Source: Psychroflexus sp.
GTDB lineage: Bacteria > Bacteroidota > Bacteroidia > Flavobacteriales > Flavobacteriaceae
Length of the DNA stretch: 8,280 nucleotides
Assembly: GCA_003565575.1 (NCBI GenBank)
Contig: PXBV01000123.1
Location: 1 to 8,280, forward strand
Reading direction: 5' to 3'
Shown here: positions 7,120 through 8,280 of the stretch, piece after piece
Position numbering within the stretch: position 1 is the first letter of the stretch
How the letters are laid out: each line of letters begins with the position of its first letter
The notes under the pieces: generated by a model
What the model was told of the DNA's origin: nothing
The model's input: the letters and a program-made list of their open reading frames with translations, nothing else
Databases searched by the model: none
Made by a program: the position numbers and the translations under genes

Positions 7120-7127
7120 TAAGTTTG
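7120..7127 (+). promoter_or_regulatory. Predicted -7 promoter element of the second M14 peptidase gene
   Basis: TAAGTTTG matches TAnnTTTG exactly and ends 17 nt before the ATG. No TTG lies at the usual -33 distance. The element sits in an imperfect inverted repeat (TTAAGTTTG at 7119-7127 against CAAA..CTTAA at 7131-7141, 2-nt bulge), which may be an operator or a hairpin in the leader. Confidence 0.45.
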
Positions 7128-7144
7128 TAACAAAGACTTAACGT

Positions 7145-8280
7145 ATGAAACTTAAATTTACTTTTATCATTTTTATGAGTATTTTGAGCTTTTCTTTCGC
7201 TCAAAATACGTTACAATCTCCAGAAGAATTTCTTGGATACCCCATTGGTTCAGAGTTTACTCGACACCATCAAGTTGTAGACTATTTCAATCACTTTTCT
7301 GAAAACAGTCCTCATCTCATTTACAATACTTACGGAAAAACAAATGAACGGAGAACCCTTAGCTACGCCGTAATTTCTTCAGAAGAAAATTTGAGAAATT
7401 TAGAAGAGATAAGAACTAATAACCTTAAGCAAACGGGAATTCTTGAAGGAAACGCCAATGCTGAAATAGCTATAGTTTGGTTGAGTTATAACGTTCATGG
7501 TAACGAAGCTTCTAGCACTGAAGCCGCAATGCAGACAGCCTACCAGCTCGTTACCAACAAAAAAGACTTACTTAAAAATACAGTAGTTATTATAGATCCA
7601 TGTGTGAATCCAGATGGAAGAGACCGATACGTCAATTGGTACAACCAAGTAAAAGCTACTCCATACTCTCCATTTCAAGACGCTGCAGAACATAGTGAAC
7701 CATGGCCAGGCGGTAGACCCAACCATTATCTTTACGATCTTAACCGTGATTGGATGTGGGCTACGCAAATAGAAACCCAACAACGACTAAAACTGTACAA
7801 CCAATGGATGCCTCATGTACATGTAGACTTACATGAACAAGGGATTAACTCTCCTTACTATTTTGCTCCAGCAGCAGAACCCTTCCATAAAATCATTACA
7901 GATTTCCAAAAAGAATTTCAAACTACAATTGGTAAAAACAACGCTAAAGTTTTTGATGAAAACGCTTGGGATTACTTTACTAGAGAGCGTTTTGATTTGT
8001 TTTATCCAAGTTATGGAGACACCTACCCTACCTACAATGGAGCTATTGGCATGACTTATGAGCAAGCAGGACATGGACGTGCAGGCTTAGGAATCAACAC
8101 CGATGAAGGTTATGAACTCACTTTGGTTGACAGAGTAAAACATCATACCATGAGTAGTTTGTCTACTGTAGAGGTATCTTCAAAACACGCATCAAAATTA
8201 AACACTGAATTTAAAGCCTACTTTGAACACTCTCCAGATTTTGATTATTATGTACTCACTGGAAACAGCAAAAAGCTTAA
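7145..8280 (+). CDS. Secreted M14 family zinc carboxypeptidase, 3' end outside window
   Basis: The frame runs open from ATG at 7145 to the last base: 378 residues visible, no stop. Signal peptide 1-19 (MKLKFTFIIFMSILSFSFA, then Gln20) predicts export to the periplasm or beyond. All M14 catalytic elements are present: zinc ligands His118 and Glu121 (VHGNE), NPDGRDRY (155-162), DLNRDW (198-203) with the Asn-Arg pair, third ligand His230 (HVDLHEQG) and catalytic Glu306 (MTYEQAGHGRAG). The motif wording (VHGNEASS, DLHEQG, YEQAGHGRAG) fits the long Bacteroidota M14 proteins, commonly around 800 residues, so more than half is probably missing here. Expected role: trimming extracellular or periplasmic peptides; the substrate is unknown. 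It shares the fold but little wording with the lipoprotein M14 enzyme at 2630, so it is not a recent duplicate. It has its own promoter-like element 17 nt upstream. Confidence 0.92.
   Translation, partial: MKLKFTFIIFMSILSFSFAQNTLQSPEEFLGYPIGSEFTRHHQVVDYFNHFSENSPHLIYNTYGKTNERRTLSYAVISSEENLRNLEEIRTNNLKQTGILEGNANAEIAIVWLSYNVHGNEASSTEAAMQTAYQLVTNKKDLLKNTVVIIDPCVNPDGRDRYVNWYNQVKATPYSPFQDAAEHSEPWPGGRPNHYLYDLNRDWMWATQIETQQRLKLYNQWMPHVHVDLHEQGINSPYYFAPAAEPFHKIITDFQKEFQTTIGKNNAKVFDENAWDYFTRERFDLFYPSYGDTYPTYNGAIGMTYEQAGHGRAGLGINTDEGYELTLVDRVKHHTMSSLSTVEVSSKHASKLNTEFKAYFEHSPDFDYYVLTGNSKKL

Noticed and set aside
7568..8074. Three small open frames on both strands (7568-7783, 7829-8074, 7833-8054)
   Set aside because: All lie inside the second M14 gene, whose catalytic motifs run through the region in one uninterrupted frame.
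1..8280. Mobile elements, CRISPR, tRNA or rRNA, toxin-antitoxin or defence genes
   Set aside because: No transposase, integrase, direct repeat array, RNA gene signature or small paired ORFs were seen; every gap is short and accounted for.

Overview
The window looks like chromosomal DNA of a member of the Bacteroidota, most likely Flavobacteriaceae. It is AT-rich and has almost no Shine-Dalgarno sequences. Several genes are preceded by the Bacteroidota -7 promoter element TAnnTTTG. The protein types fit the group: a TonB-dependent receptor without a partner SusD, an M14 peptidase lipoprotein, a second secreted M14 peptidase of the long Bacteroidota type, and a NUDIX hydrolase head to head with pyrE. 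Genus assignment is not possible from the sequence alone.

Layout from left to right. (1) The 3' end of an M20-type amidohydrolase (1-438, +) runs into a clear rho-independent hairpin (460-486). (2) A TonB-dependent outer-membrane receptor is read leftward (504-2567, -). It is divergent from (3) a lipoprotein M14 zinc carboxypeptidase (2630-4372, +), whose 3' end overlaps by 33 bp the end of (4) a convergent NUDIX hydrolase (4340-4963, -). (5) pyrE (4972-5616, +) starts only 8 bp from the NUDIX start on the other strand and is followed after 2 bp by (6) a small SRPBCC protein (5619-6011, +), which is very probably co-transcribed. (7) After a 162-bp gap comes an integral-membrane sterol desaturase/fatty acid hydroxylase family protein (6174-7082, +). 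(8) A second, secreted M14 peptidase (7145 to beyond the window end, +) closes the window.

How the genes fit together: the window mixes housekeeping (UMP synthesis through PyrE, nucleotide hydrolysis through NUDIX) with envelope functions (nutrient receptor, two exported peptidases, a lipid-modifying membrane enzyme). Three hydrolases of peptide-like bonds (M20, M14, M14) lie within 8.3 kb, which suits a peptide-scavenging marine or soil heterotroph, but they do not form one operon. I see no mobile element, CRISPR array, RNA gene, phage gene or defence system.

I found no convincing undescribed system. The observations most worth a second look are the divergent receptor/peptidase pair, the recurring promoter geometry that also fixes a TTG start for the receptor, the 8-bp divergent pyrE/NUDIX junction with a probably leaderless pyrE, and a substituted glycine in the NUDIX box.
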